Shown here one piece after another: positions 33,131-44,432 of a DNA stretch of 64,000 nt. The stretch covers positions 22,229,321 to 22,293,320 of the forward strand of contig CM063109.1 in the NCBI GenBank assembly GCA_031841125.1. The letters are read 5' to 3'. A program made the position numbers and the translations under genes. The first letter of the stretch is position 1, and each line of letters begins with the position of its first letter. Source of the stretch: Acanthococcus lagerstroemiae. Lineage: Eukaryota > Arthropoda > Insecta > Hemiptera > Eriococcidae. The notes under the pieces are model-generated. The model was not told the origin of the DNA. It ran no database searches and worked only from the letters and a program-made list of their open reading frames with translations.

Positions 33131-33365
33131 AGTTGGAGCAGTACCGAACAAATTTTTTATGTTTTCTGGTTTTTCGAGGTAGTTGAACTCCCCCAAATTC
33201 CCTTTTCTAATTCAATAAGGGTATAAAGTAAAACCTTCACACATTGTTTTCTGAGTGAAAACTTCTTATTTCTATGTATGTAATATAATGAAGAATATCC
33301 GGTGCAAGGCTTAAATTAATCTTCTCCTGATGAACCTCCCCTCCCCCTAGTACAAATTCTATATT

Positions 33366-34671
33366 ATTCAGAGACGTTTTTACCGTTAGGCAACCTAGGC
33401 AGCTGTCTAGAGCGGCAAAATTTTAGGCCGGCAAAATTTTTAATTTTCAGACCAAAAAAAAAAAAACCAAAAAAATGAAGGAAAAAAGGAATGAGAAAAG
33501 TAAAAAAATGAAGAAAGAATAAAATAGATGAAATAACTATGCCATTTGAAAGATTTCTATCATATACGGGGTGACCGAAAAGTCTGTTCCCGTTGAACAA
33601 TGCTTCGCAAAAATTTCCTGGTCAACTTATCGAGAAAATTTCGGTACACAAAATTTTGTCATGATGTATAATGATAATAATAAATAACCTTTATTGCGGT
33701 TGTACAACTGCTTGTTTGAAATATCTGGATTTTTTTTTTCTTTTGGCTAGAGCAGAGCTCGCACTACTCCGACCCATATTGAGCAAAGGTCTCTTGCAGA
33801 CGCTCCCATTCTTTCCGGTGCCAAGCAATTTTTTGAAAATTTTCTGTGCCAGTACATCTGTTTAGATCGTCTCTCCACCTTGTGTGAGGTTTTCCTTGTT
33901 TCCGATGGAGGCATGGAGTTAACCAAAATGGGGTTCTGTAGATCCATCGGTCGTTTTTGAGCCGCATACCCACCCTACTTCCATTTATTTGATAACGTTT
34001 TCGTTTCCCAGAATTCTCTTTTTAATTGTGTTTGTTCTTAACTTGGTCTTTTAGTTTAATATTTAGTATGGAGCGTTCCATGGCATTTCGGGTAGTTCTT
34101 AAGCAATTTAGTAGTTCTTCTTTCAGTGTCCATGTTTGGCACCCCTATGTGAGTATTAGAATTATACAAGAGTTGAAAATTCTTCTTTCCTATAATGATT
34201 AGTAAAAGGACCTTTGAAAATGTTTTGTAAGGACCAGTATTCTGCCCAGGCTTTTGTGATCCTGTTATTATTCTCGTTTCTCATTTTTCCTTTGAAACAT
34301 AAATGCTATCCCAGATAAGTTGCTGTTTGGACTACTTCGATTCTCTCCCCGTTCAGTTCTGTTGTGATTTCTTGTGTTGAGTTCTGATCATTTGTTAGAA
34401 TTTTTCTTGCCTATTCTTTATTCAGCATTATAATTATCAATCAATGTAAGTAAATTTAAACTAAAGATTTATTTTCTTGACAACGAAGTGAATTCAAGTC
34501 CGCAGTTTGGTCTAAAGGGTATTAGCACTTTAGCAGCCTAGTTCATAGTCACTTAGCCATGATAAATTGAGCGCACTTATGTATGATTCCATGTGCTCTT
34601 ACATTGTATTTTTAATCAAATGGGGCGATTTTATATTGCCTAGAACAGCTTTTTTCCTTCATACACCTCTG
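33366..34671 (-). mobile_element. hAT-type MITE, copy 2, split by a LINE insertion
   Basis: Inverted relative of 8001-8555. The left side (33369-33666) matches the copy-1 3' half, with TIR CAGAGACGTTTTTACCG. The right side (34408-34671) matches the 5' half, ending in TACACCTCTG. The flanks carry a perfect 8-bp duplication TCTATATT (33358-33365 and 34672-34679), with three extra bases ATT between the left duplication and the CAGAG terminus. The interior is interrupted at 33667-34407. Confidence 0.8.
33667..34407 (-). mobile_element. non-LTR retrotransposon 3' fragment nested in the hAT MITE
   Basis: Minus-strand translation includes NEFSTLV-type remnants and then GKPHTRWRDDLNRC, followed by WHRKEWERLQETF (33764-33973), the typical C-terminal tail of RTE-like RT proteins. 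The 3' end lies at the low-coordinate side, with AATAAA and an ATT/ATC microsatellite tail (33667-33690). 5'-truncated; frames interrupted. Confidence 0.75.
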
Positions 34672-34869
34672 TCTATATTAGTTCTTCTACTTACATTCGA
34701 TACCTACTTACATTCGATATTTGAAGTCGTGCGAGCAAAAAATGTGTATTTCTGTTGGGATAGCGAACCAAGTTCGGTGGAAACAACGCCCCCAAAAGAA
34801 ATTGATCCTGTGGGAATAACCACTTCCATTGCTGCTACGGCTTTTACGCCACTGGGCAGGGGTCCCTAA

Positions 34870-35260
34870 AAAAAAGTCAGGCAATCAAAAAATAGGAAGA
34901 TTTTCCACATTTTCCTGGGGACTTTTTAAATGCAAAAAAACACATGATTCTGGTAGAAGGCCGTAAAACAAAAATTAGACGGCAGATGATTTCTTTAGGG
35001 GTCCCGCATGTGCAAAAAAAAATTGCATGATTCTAAGGTGGGCCCCAAAGGTTATTAAGAAAAAAAAAAGGCAAATGATTGAAAGAAAGATCGGATGATT
35101 TTGTTGGGAGCTTCCTATAAGTGCAATAAAAGGTTGAATAATTCTGTTAGGAACCCTACAAAAATATTGGACGTCAGATGAATTTTTTAGGGCCCCTTTG
35201 TACGCGAAGAAATATCGTACAATTTCAAGACGGGGGTTCTCAATAAAAATAAAATAAATA
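34870..35260 (+). repeat. diverged tandem-like repeats, block 2
   Basis: At least five loosely similar units with core GATGATTTTGTTGGGAGC, then TATAAGTGCAA or GCATGTGCAA and an A tract. Related to 32930-33130 on the other side of the MITE insertion. Confidence 0.4.
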
Positions 35261-35736
35261 AAAAAGTTGGACGATTCAAAAAAGCGTTTTTCTGCCAGCC
35301 TATCGGGTCAAACCACAGATCGCATAATTGTAATAATTCTGCCCCCTCTCCTAAGTAAAAATAAGACAGAGTGTTAATCCAGTCCATGGCCGGTTTGAGC
35401 AATTTTTACGGAGAGAGGGGGAGGGGAAATTATAAAAATGCCGAACTGTCGAATAGAAATTCAGAAAGATGTCGAATATATTAAATAGAAATTTTAGTCA
35501 CATTTTTCCGACTTTATGAACTGTGGAAGCAAAAATGAAATCCGTAAGAGCAAAAAAAAAAGTCCGACTTGTAGAATTTTCCGAACTTTTTCATTCTGTA
35601 TTAAAAAGAAACATTGTCAAATCTGTGTGTAAAAGAAATAACAGTTCCGAAAATGTTTTCGAATTGAGCAACATTTTGCCAAAATTGCCGAATGAAAAAT
35701 GACTGGGGGTGTGGCACCCTCAAACCCTCTCGCACC

Positions 35737-35935
35737 GGTCCTGATTCAGCCGTATGAACTTCAGTCTTTTTTTTCTAGTAGTTGGGGGGGGGGGCTAAAG
35801 AGACCTTTTTGAGAAGGAGCACCCCAACCCCCCTTGCACCCGCCCTGATCCAGCCGCATGAACTTCGGTCTTTTTTTCGAGTAGTTGGCGAGGGGGGAGG
35901 GGCTCAACAGAGCCTTTGAACAGGAGCCCAGTCAG
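35737..35935 (+). repeat. ~110-bp tandem duplication
   Basis: CCTGATTCAGCCGTATGAAC at 35741 and CCTGATCCAGCCGCATGAAC at 35844 each start a block continuing TTCnGTCTTTTTTT, then TAGTTGG and a G run, GGCTmAAnAGA and GAGCmC. Two copies, about 85% alike by eye. Confidence 0.6.
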
Positions 35936-37014
35936 CAAATATGTGCTCTTGCCGAATTCAATCCGCCACTAACCATAATTTTTCAATTCGAGCTTAATCG
36001 AGGATTGGTTCTACTTATATACATAACTTCTGTTGATTTTAAAATTTACAATTGAAAAGACAAAGAGAAAAACTGATATTTTCCACTGAATAGAATGAGA
36101 ATCAAACGCAGCCTTCTGACCCGGGAGGAACGAAACTCTACTCTCAATTAGATAATTTCAAAAGGAGAGTCAGGAAAGTAGTTGCCTAGTTTATTATGTC
36201 GGTCGCTTTTGCATATTTGAACCACTTCAATCGCAATTATTGTATTTTTACTTTCACTGAAAAATGCAACTTTCAGCCGTTTTGAGCTATACACTATGAA
36301 GTCCTTAATTGACCCCACTGCGCAAGACTGGTAACTTGCCGTTTCCTTGTGTGGTGCAGAATTTTTTTTCTCGCGAAAATCAAAGAGGTGAACATTTTTT
36401 TAGACTGCCTTAAAGGTCCAAAAAGAGGGAGGAACAAATTTTTGCTTGTGCTATGATGCATCATCTCCCCCCCCCCCTGTATGGCCGAAAGGGCAGGGGG
36501 AATAGAAATATGCCCTACCTGCGTGTGCACTTGCCAGAATTCCAAGATCAAAGTTTGAACAATTTAACCAAGTAATTGGGATTCATCATATTATCTATCA
36601 TTTAACCTAAGTCAGTATCTTTCTCCTGATTCGACTCGTTCAAGTTCAAGCTTCTGATCGGGGATTCCTGACAATAAAACAACAAATTTAATTATTGAAT
36701 CTTAACCTCATTTAGTTTTTAATATACCCTTAGCGTCCCACATCAGATTTAATTTTGTTAACAAAAAATCGTATTTTCTTTTCACAATACGTGCAATCCT
36801 AATGAAGCGTTGACTAATGAACTAGTTACCTGAATATTTACTATGAAAAATTAACGAGCAAAAGATTTCATCAGCAAACCTTAAAATTTTACCGGTAAAA
36901 AAATGAGAATTTACTTATCTATTCTATTTTCGATCGAATATAAGTCATTCGTGTCAGAATAAGATACACATTCTTAACGTTAAAAAACAGTTATCAGTTA
37001 TCAGTTTTATGTTC

Positions 37015-37206
37015 TCACTTATTGTATTCTTTAATGATTGTGATACTTCCGTCAGTGGTTCCAAACATTTGCGAACTGAAGTAAATATTTTTTAGTGGCA
37101 GGCTGTACTCGCAATCATTCTCACCCATTTTCAACCGAACCAAATCACTCGATAAGGCATCAACGAATCCGTATAAGACCGCCAATTCTATATCTCGAAT
37201 ATTCAA
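37015..37206 (-). CDS. doubtful minus-strand frame, unidentified
   Basis: Open for about 62 codons with a protein-like composition: LAVLYGFVDALSSDLVRLKM, then MFGTTDGSITII. The latter faintly recalls propeller-protein segments, but not enough to assign. No ATG at its start and no clear splice sites. It lies within the first cwo intron; it may be a transposon or pseudogene scrap. Confidence 0.15.
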   Translation of the reverse strand: MNIRDIELAVLYGFVDALSSDLVRLKMGENDCEYSLPLKNIYFSSQMFGTTDGSITIIKEYNK

Positions 37207-37818
37207 AACCAGATCTTATTTCTTTGTTCCTGCTACCTTCGCAAAACGAACTACACAATCCACGAGAGTGTCAAAATGACTAAGGGTGAGCTACCTTTCT
37301 GAAAAGTCAATCCAAGGACAGAAACAACTAACTCCATCTTTTCCACGATATCCACATTCACCCCACTAAATGTCATCTGCGGTTTTCAAAGGTAAATATA
37401 CCTTCCTATACCATTTTACAACTCATTATTAACTTGGGCGAGATATCAGGCCTTAAATCACCTCTGCGGTCACTGATTGACGGATGTAGCAGCTGAAATC
37501 GAGTTTCATACAACTCTACCTTTTACAATACCCAGCCTCACCCGAATTGCTCATTTACATAAAACCTCGACGATGTAATTTTATATAACTATCGTTTACT
37601 CGTATCTTGTTCATCATTCCAGGGTTAGGAATCCGTAAACTAATAACAGCTCAGCTGACATCGAATTCATGAAACGTTTTGTTTGATGTGCGTTAAAAGC
37701 AAATCAAAAATGTAGAAAAAATTGATATGTATCTACGTAAGTGCTCTCGAAATGAACGAAAAAAGAAGAAATTTTATAAAAAGAGAAGCGAACTTGCAAA
37801 TAAATTTTGTTGGTTTAC

Positions 37819-37938
37819 CTTCTTAGAGACACCAATTTGGTGACTCCGACGATCTCGCCAATCTTCACGCGAACGCATTTTTTGGGGCTTTCAAATTAAA
37901 AGGCTATAATGTAGTACAATTAACCTGTCAGATTAAAC
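37819..37938 (-). CDS. cwo: clockwork orange, proposed 5' UTR and start-codon exon
   Basis: A strong acceptor (CTGTTTCGTTTTTCAG, ending at 37939) opens the exon. About 60 nt of UTR with an in-frame stop follow, then an ATG (37876-37878) in the context CAAAAAATGC. Twenty codons, MRSREDWRDRRSHQIGVSKK, lead to a donor GTAAAC at 37813-37818. The coding part ends in phase 0, as required by the bHLH exon, giving ...SKK joined to DPMSHR. CpG density is above the surroundings. The coding part is 37819-37878. It is short for a CWO N-terminus, and alternative first exons may exist. Confidence 0.45.
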
Positions 37939-38327
37939 CTGAAAAACGAAACAGACAAATTACATTTTTGTCATTTCGTGGACACATGTTCATACTATCG
38001 TGACCTGCGTAATTTTTCTTGAAAGCGTGTAACTTGAAAATAAATAGCCAGCCATGTATGCTTCCGAGCATGAAAAGAAAATTTACATTTTTTAGGACAT
38101 CTGAAAATTGAACAATTTCTTGCTTTGACTCCAAATTATGTGACAAGGATGTGTATTGAGGGCAGAGTATATTCGTCCCAGATCTAGGAATGAATCCTGA
38201 GAGGAGTGGAAAATTTTGACAGTAAGGTCAAGCTATTCCTCGGAAGTTTCCCAAATCGCAAACCCTCTCTAATATTTTAAAAGCCTTCTTTTGAAAATTA
38301 AAAATGATAAATTGTAATGAATAGGTT

Positions 38328-38540
38328 TTGCGTTTTGTTATTCACCTCCTCATTTACTCTCCACCCGAGTCCTGGAATCCGCCCTTTCGAGCATTATTTC
38401 AGAGAAGTCGAGGAGGCTGTTAGGGCTGTCTTAGCCCTCTTCCCTTCTGGCGAAAATTCTGGCGAGTTGCTACGTGAGCTCGAACCCGGGACCTGTGGAT
38501 CCTGAGACCAACGCGCAATCCACTCGGCCAACCAGACCTC
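38328..38540 (-). mobile_element. tRNA-derived SINE with 15-bp target-site duplication
   Basis: Read on the minus strand: a tRNA-like head with box A TGGCCGAGTGG and box B GGTTCGAGCTC, then a conserved body GCCAGAAGGGAAGAGGGCTA and AATGCTCGAAAGGGCGGATT, then a short A-rich tail. Flanked by perfect repeats TGTAATGAATAGGTT at 38313-38327 and 38541-38555. 213 bp. It lies 390 bp upstream of the proposed first coding exon of cwo and in the same orientation. Confidence 0.93.
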
Positions 38541-38579
38541 TGTAATGAATAGGTTACTAGCACGCTGTATTTTCAAACT

Positions 38580-38835
38580 ATCAATTTGTCTATCTGTCTG
38601 TCTGTCTGTCAGTCCGCCTGTCCGTCTGACCGCCCGTCCATACATCCATCTGTTCGTCTGTCTGTCGGTGTTTCTGATTGGCTGACCGTCCACCTGTCTG
38701 TCCATTCATTCGTCTGTCCGTCTGCATGGCCGTCCATCCATCCGCCCACCTGTCTATCGGTCTGTCTGTCTGTCTGTCCACCTGCCCATTTGTCCGTCTG
38801 CATGACCGTCCGCATGACTGTCTGTCTTTGTTTCT
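38580..38835. repeat. CTGT/CCGT-type tetranucleotide low-complexity repeat
   Basis: About 250 bp of imperfect (CTGT)n with CCGT, CCAT and TCTA variants. Apparent ORFs in both strands are artefacts of the periodicity. Confidence 0.9.
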
Positions 38836-41564
38836 CATTCTGGTCGAATATTAATAATAGGTCTGCCTCATCAGTTTTGCAGGTTTAAGATACTCGTAGA
38901 TAATCTGACCGGTCTTTTTTCCCGAGGGTGAGGTAAGCGGAACTGGGTTTCAATTAATATACTCGTAGAACGAATTTCTTAGTAAAATAATCTCCTAAAC
39001 CGATACAAACACGGATCGTAAGGCAGTGAAATGTGACTAAACTTCCAACGGAATAAATCAATCTTATACTTGCGATCAAGATATGCGTAGGTACCTACTT
39101 GAACTCAGAAGTTCGAAAAAAGCGGATTTTGATGAAAAATTAAACAATTTTTCGGGAGCCTGCATGCCCCCAACAAAACGAACTTGCCCCCAGCATTGTA
39201 ATGGTAGCACTTCAGACGTCAATCTCAATTTGCGAACATATGAAAGTCAGATTTTACAAATATTGATTTTGAAAACCAAACCAATCAAAAATTGGAGCCT
39301 TTTTGATCCCTTCATGAAATGCCTGTCATAGAGAGAATATCTTTAAGCTGCTATTGAATGGTGTTTAATAATTTGACTCAGTAGAGTATAACGAGTTTTC
39401 CCTGCATTTTTTTTTTTTTTTTGGCGGTTTTGCAAATAGTAATGAAATTTCTCTTCCTCCACTAGCCGCTTTTCTGACATTTCGTATGATTCTTGTAACT
39501 ATTTCCCTCAATTTTTCCGGTATTTTACGTAATATTTGCAGCTATGGACAGCTAAGAATAAGACAGACTTTTAGTGGGGGAATGCGGCTGTCCTAGGGGT
39601 GTAAACCTCAACAGAAAGTCCGCTGGAAGGCAAGAGGAAAACCACCGACGCGGAAAATTTTTGGAATTTTTGTCACTGAGAGAAACGATTAAGAAATTGC
39701 CCAGAGTCATGGGCGCTTCTTTGATGGAGCAAGGGTGCTAAGAATAACCCAGTTCGAAGCGACAAGATTCTGAAAATTGGTACGGGGGACACCCGAAGAA
39801 CTTTTCCACGCGGCGAGAGACCAAGAGAAATGGAAACGTACTGTCGAAGGGGCAACTGCCTGAAGTCCTTTGGATACGGCACCAATATAAAGAAAAGCAG
39901 AACAAGGTGTCCTGCTAAAAATTATTTAAATTTCAAATTAATCGGCTGCAGACTGCAGCTGCGCAGCAAATATCAAGATCAGCGAGCACATGGCTAGAAG
40001 AAATGTCAACATCATCAGTAATCTGATGACGAGTATCTACACTGCATGCAAATACAATTATTGGTGTATGGATATGTCTTATAGTTACTGAACTGAACTG
40101 GAATTAAGTTCAGTGTCGGTCGGAAGTAGGATGAGGGCCAGCCAATAGACATACCCATGTCAAAATAAGATATCTGAAGAATGTAATATGTAACCTTAAG
40201 GCACAGTGCTGGGAAAAGAGTGCAGATTTTAAAATTACTTTTGGTTGTAGCGGGTAAAGTTTCTGACCTACGAGGTACTCGTAGCCGACTTGCTTTATCC
40301 TAATCTTAACTTCTTGACTCCCAGATTCAGAGTGCGTCAATTGGGCGCACAATAAGTAGTCCTAATATAATATTCAACTAGAATCATCATTAACGATTGA
40401 CATCACACGTAGGTCCGTACTCACCCTGTTCAGTTTGTCGGGCATATAATGATTACAATTATGAATTCCATTACGGTACCGTCCTGTGTAATGCATACAA
40501 CTTCGAACGAGTTAAATCGAATTTATGTAACATGTAATTTCAAGTAATATCTAACTTACAGTTGATCGCTCAGAATATTGTACGTATAACAGTATGGTAG
40601 AACGTATGATAAATTAGACTCTTGAAGTGGATATAAAAATATGAACTAGCCAGGTTTAATAAAGACTTCGTAAAATTAGGCATCAGGAATTAATGAATGA
40701 ATCTAAAATCAAACAGTACACACCCGGTTCACAAGTGAAACTTCTAAAATCAAACGAGCAATTAAAATGAGCCATCACGTTCGAGTAATCGGTTTACTTT
40801 CTAAATCCGATAATCGTTTTCGTACGCGAATACCTTCGAATTTTAAAATGAATTTAACCTCCCGATGCGAACATTTCCCCCTCATGTCGTCCAGTTGTCC
40901 ACCATTGCTCACTCAACATCCGGGGGACTTGAACGATTAATTGTATAATTTTAATGTAGGCGAATTAGGCCAGTCGAATTAGGTTTGAGCCGGAGCATGA
41001 ATTCGACCAAGAATATTTTTTTCTTCTTAATGTAATTCAGAAGGTTCTTCTGAATAATGGGGAGAAAATACCCGTCTGTCGAGAGCTCGCCTCGTCCTCG
41101 CATTGTGATGCCAAGTCCGAAGAAATTCGTTTTTCGTTTTTTACTCAGAAATCAAGCAGCCTTTTAGTGCAAAAATAGTTGGATAAAGAAGTGTTTGCGT
41201 AAAATTACTGATAAAGGGATACCCAAAAGTGTATACTTGCTTCGATTCAAAAAATAATCCTTCATACTACTAGATGCATTAGCACATTATGGAATTCGGA
41301 CATTTTTCTTCTCCTTCACTATTCCTGTAAAAAAAGGGATTTTGAAATGCAGAGGAGAGGATACGCGGCAGGATTGTTCCTCATCATCCTCAATGATCCT
41401 CCAAAAATTCCTCAAAAGTCCAAGGTGCGCTAACGGCACAGTAGAAGGGCGTGAGTACATTCGAGTTTCGGACAATATCTCGCTTCCTAGGGGCCCGCAC
41501 AGAAACCCACTATCTGGTCCTCTCGTATTCATTTTCCTCCTAAAGGTCCATTTCTGATCGTCTT
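38836..41564. other. non-coding DNA upstream of the proposed cwo start exon
   Basis: No gene seen. Contains a T tract at 39408-39422. A frame at 41287-41568 (minus) showed no splice sites or known domain. Confidence 0.4.
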
Positions 41565-42195
41565 TCAACGCACACTCTCGTCCAACGCGTTTATCTCATT
41601 CTCCATCTCACTTCCATCACCATCAAGAGCATTTCACTCATCTGGATCTCAAGCCATATAAGTATCCCAGGAAATAAGGCAGTTGATCGAGCAGCACAGC
41701 AAGCTATACAGCTCTCATGTATCACTCGTCACCTTCCTATCTCAACGGATCTCACTTCCGCCATTCGCCAGACCATTTTGCGTAAGTGGTTCAAAGAGTG
41801 GCAGCATCAAGCCTCTCGGCACAACAAGCTCACACAAATCAAGCTTACACCTGTTCCCCTGGTCAACGTCCCAACGTTCCTCCCGCCGCGAGGAAGTTAT
41901 CATCACCCGCCTAAGAATGGGACATACAGGCCTCACACATACCCATCTTCTCACTAACCTTTATCCCCTCAACTGCCCACGCTGTTTGAAGACCCTCTCA
42001 CCGTGGACCATCTCTTCTCATGGCCTTCCCTCACCTGCCTTTGTAACTCTCACCACGTTCCCCATAATCGCCACAAGCACATAAACAACACCTTGCCTAC
42101 CTTTCAGCTGCTGGATACCTCTGCGACATATGGACAACAACCTTTTCCGAGCCCATAGCCCGAGTGTAACTCCGTGGCTCAATAATAATAAAATA
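41565..42195 (+). mobile_element. non-LTR retrotransposon 3' end with RNase H domain (I-type)
   Basis: Translation in shifting frames gives IWISSHISIPGNKAVDRAAQ (about 41640-41700), the RNase H C-terminal block with conserved His and Asp. SRREEVIITRLRMGHTGLTH, a C-terminal zinc-knuckle-like CPRCLKTL and remnants of VDHLFSWP follow. RNase H after RT marks I-clade-type elements. Ends with an AATAATAATAAAAT tail at about 42183. 5'-truncated and frameshifted. Confidence 0.8.
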
Positions 42196-42239
42196 ATTCT
42201 AGCTTACTAACTCTACTACCCAGCTCTCGTTATCGTCAG

Positions 42240-42500
42240 ACCTATAGTTCGGCGGGTCAAAAGAAAAGAACTCACGCGGACTGGCTCGGAACAATCGCGG
42301 CTCACATCGCTTCACGCCCGCTGACACGTTCATGACTCATCGGGGTCCCGACATCGTGTTATGAACCCGCTGACGAGTTCGTGACTACATCTCTTAGCGT
42401 CCGCTCACGAGTTCGGGACTCATCGGAGTCCCAATGGCCGGCTACCGTTGTGTTATGCCTCGCTCAACGCCGCCGATAAATTCGAGGTTCGTCGGAAGAA
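42240..42500. repeat. CpG-rich block with diverged internal repeats
   Basis: Three partly similar units begin CCGCTGACACGTTCATGACTC, CCGCTGACGAGTTCGTGACT and CCGCTCACGAGTTCGGGACTC (42319, 42368, 42401). CpG density is far above the surroundings. Could be part of a promoter region or an old LTR; undecided. Confidence 0.35.
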
Positions 42501-42804
42501 GAAAAAGTGGCGCCGGAAAACCGTGAAAAATCTTGCATTTTGAAAGTTAATGATTGAGGATAGGACTTGAAGACACTGATTTACGTTTGTGGACGCAGGC
42601 TCGAAGGGCATTCTCCCCTCGAAGAAGATAACGAGGTTGTCTGTACGTATAAATGCTCATAAACCAGTTCAGATATCGATAAATCGGAACACGAAATTGA
42701 GTACATTCCTGCCAGACGGACGTCACGCTAAATTTTAGGACTCGAAGTTAACGAGCGCCGGGTGTGAGCGCGTGTACTAACTAAATCAAGTTCATGATCG
42801 GTCA

Positions 42805-42970
42805 GCTTGTTTACCCAACTGGTTGCTGGCGGTGCTCTTCCACACCGCGCTGCCGTCGCGATGATTCGCAGTGGAAGATGAGGACGCGCTATTTCGTGGA
42901 AACGATGTGGTGCTGTAACCACTTTCACTCATCGAGGTCTTGGATATTTCAAACCGAAGGCAAATATACG
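42805..42970 (-). CDS. possible minus-strand exon, Ser-rich N-terminus
   Basis: After an acceptor-like TATCCTGTTAG, an ATG at about 42930 starts SESGYSTTSFPRNSASSSST followed by GSAVWKSTASNQL. The frame ends in a donor-like GG/GTAAAC near 42808 (phase 1). CpG content is high and composition looks disordered and regulatory. Its exit phase does not fit the proposed cwo start exon, so it belongs to another transcript, needs an intervening exon, or is not real. Confidence 0.25.
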
Positions 42971-43935
42971 ACACTAACAGGATAGACCATCAACATTCGA
43001 CACTGAGAAAAAAGATTTTTACGTCTATGCATCGTTTAGTCTCGTGAGACAAACGCGTCCCACGGTCCCCCCCACCTCACTGGCCGTCGCAATCGCAAAA
43101 TTTTCCGTGTTTGGTGGCCTCCACTGGCTGCTGTGTCAGTCGTCTGTATCTGGAGCCAGAACTGGTTCTTTCGAGTTATTCAGGTATACTATATTTGGGT
43201 GTATAGTATAATAGTTTTAAAAACAAGAACGGCCGCGTTCCGATTTCGGCTCGTAGCATCTCAGACCGTCTGGAACCGCAAAAGGTGAAAGAAAGCTGCC
43301 GGGGTTCCATTTTTAGGAGATTACCGCGGCAGAATGTATCTAATACATGTGGGAAAGTTCTAGACGCATTGGCGGTCGCATCGCGCACGTGCTCCAAGGC
43401 TGATCGCGTCGCGTCGTTATCGTTATGCTTTCGGCTGGAAATGTGTTCGATGTGACTCAGGTAGCTGCGATATGCGGCGTATCAGGTGAAATTGGAGACG
43501 AGTGAAGTTTACGTGTCTTGTATCGTAAAGTAAGGCGAGGCTCCACACCTAGCGTCATGATCAGTCGAATTGTCGAGCATGCTTCTAATATCGAAGAAAG
43601 ACACAGTGGGACGCAACGAGATATATAGTATGTCTGGCTCTAGTGTGAACTATTTTCGAAGCATTGTCGTTTCCGATTCAAAGGTTATATCCCAGAGTAG
43701 ATTGAAAAACAAAGGTAGTTGAACTAAAAAATTTCCATTAAAGATTCCCCCCCCCCACAATTTTCAGAATAACCTCCAAATCAACATATCAAAAATCATC
43801 AATGATCACGGTGAAGTATTTCCTCTCAGAGGGATAAATTTCTCTTGAAGATCTCAAGAAGTCGATAGGGTTGAAAAGGATAACCCTAACTGAGCCAATG
43901 AAATGGATTTTGACACTAATTTGATCATCATTTCA

Positions 43936-44203
43936 AAACTGAGGCACCTAATGGAAAGGAAAGGATAGATATACAAATATGACAAGAATCACAAACTGAA
44001 GCACGTAATGGAAAGGAGAGGATAGACAGACGAATATGACAAGAATCACAAACTGAGGCACGTAATGGAAACGAGAAAATAAGTACAATATGACAAGAAT
44101 CACAAACTGAGGCACCTAATGGAAAGGAGAGGATAGATACACGAATATGACAAGAATCACAAACTGAGGCAACCAATGGAAAGGAGAGGATAGATACACA
44201 AAT
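43936..44203. repeat. 57-bp minisatellite, about 4.7 units
   Basis: Units start at 43936, 43993, 44050, 44104 (after a 54-bp unit) and 44161, each AAACTGAGGCACCTAATGGA-like and ending GACAAGAATCAC. The last unit is cut by the SINE at 44204. Confidence 0.92.
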
Positions 44204-44432
44204 GGGGTCTGGTTGGCCGAGTGGATAGCGCGTTGGTCTCGGAATCCGGAGAGGTCCCGGGTTCGAGACCACGCAAGAACTCGCCAGATTTCGACCTAGG
44301 CCGGTTTTTCGGCCAGAAGGGAAGAGAGCTAAGAGAGCCCTAACAGCCTTCCCGACTTCTCTTAGTTAATGCTCGAAAGGGTGGATTCCACGGCTCGGGT
44401 TGAGAGCAAATTAGAAAAGAAGGGAGTGGTGT
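44204..44432 (+). mobile_element. tRNA-derived SINE, plus copy
   Basis: Box A TGGCCGAGTGG at 44214-44224 and box B GGTTCGAGACC at 44260-44270 form a tRNA-like pol III head. The body GCCAGAAGGGAAGAGAGCTA and AATGCTCGAAAGGGTGGATT is shared with 38328-38540 and 7128-7180. Inserted in the last minisatellite unit. The 3' end is approximate; no clear target-site duplication. Confidence 0.88.

Larger units (their letters stand above)
29873..37818 (-). other. cwo: first cwo coding intron, rich in transposons
   Basis: 7.9-kb intron between the proposed start exon and the bHLH exon. Contains the TATA-like site at 30901, the dispersed repeat at 31325-31580 and the hAT at 31740-32495. It also has diverged repeats at 32930-33130 and 34870-35260, a hAT MITE with nested LINE at 33366-34671, a tandem duplication at 35737-35935, and poly-G/C runs. 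35936-37000 shows nothing definable. Confidence 0.5.

Noticed and set aside
38586..38888. Overlapping ORFs of TDRQ/SVCL-type repeats
   Set aside because: Products of the CTGT microsatellite read in several frames.
41287..41568. 93-codon minus-strand ORF
   Set aside because: No splice sites, no known motif, and adjoins a plus-strand LINE end; coding not supported.
43928..44272. Minus-strand ORF with repeated FPLGASVCDSCHI units
   Set aside because: It is the translation of the 57-bp minisatellite (57 is a multiple of three) running into the SINE; no independent evidence of coding.
44206..44275. Possible genuine tRNA gene
   Set aside because: Boxes A and B are present, but the acceptor and anticodon arms do not pair well, and the same head with a shared non-tRNA body occurs at 38328-38540, so it is a SINE.
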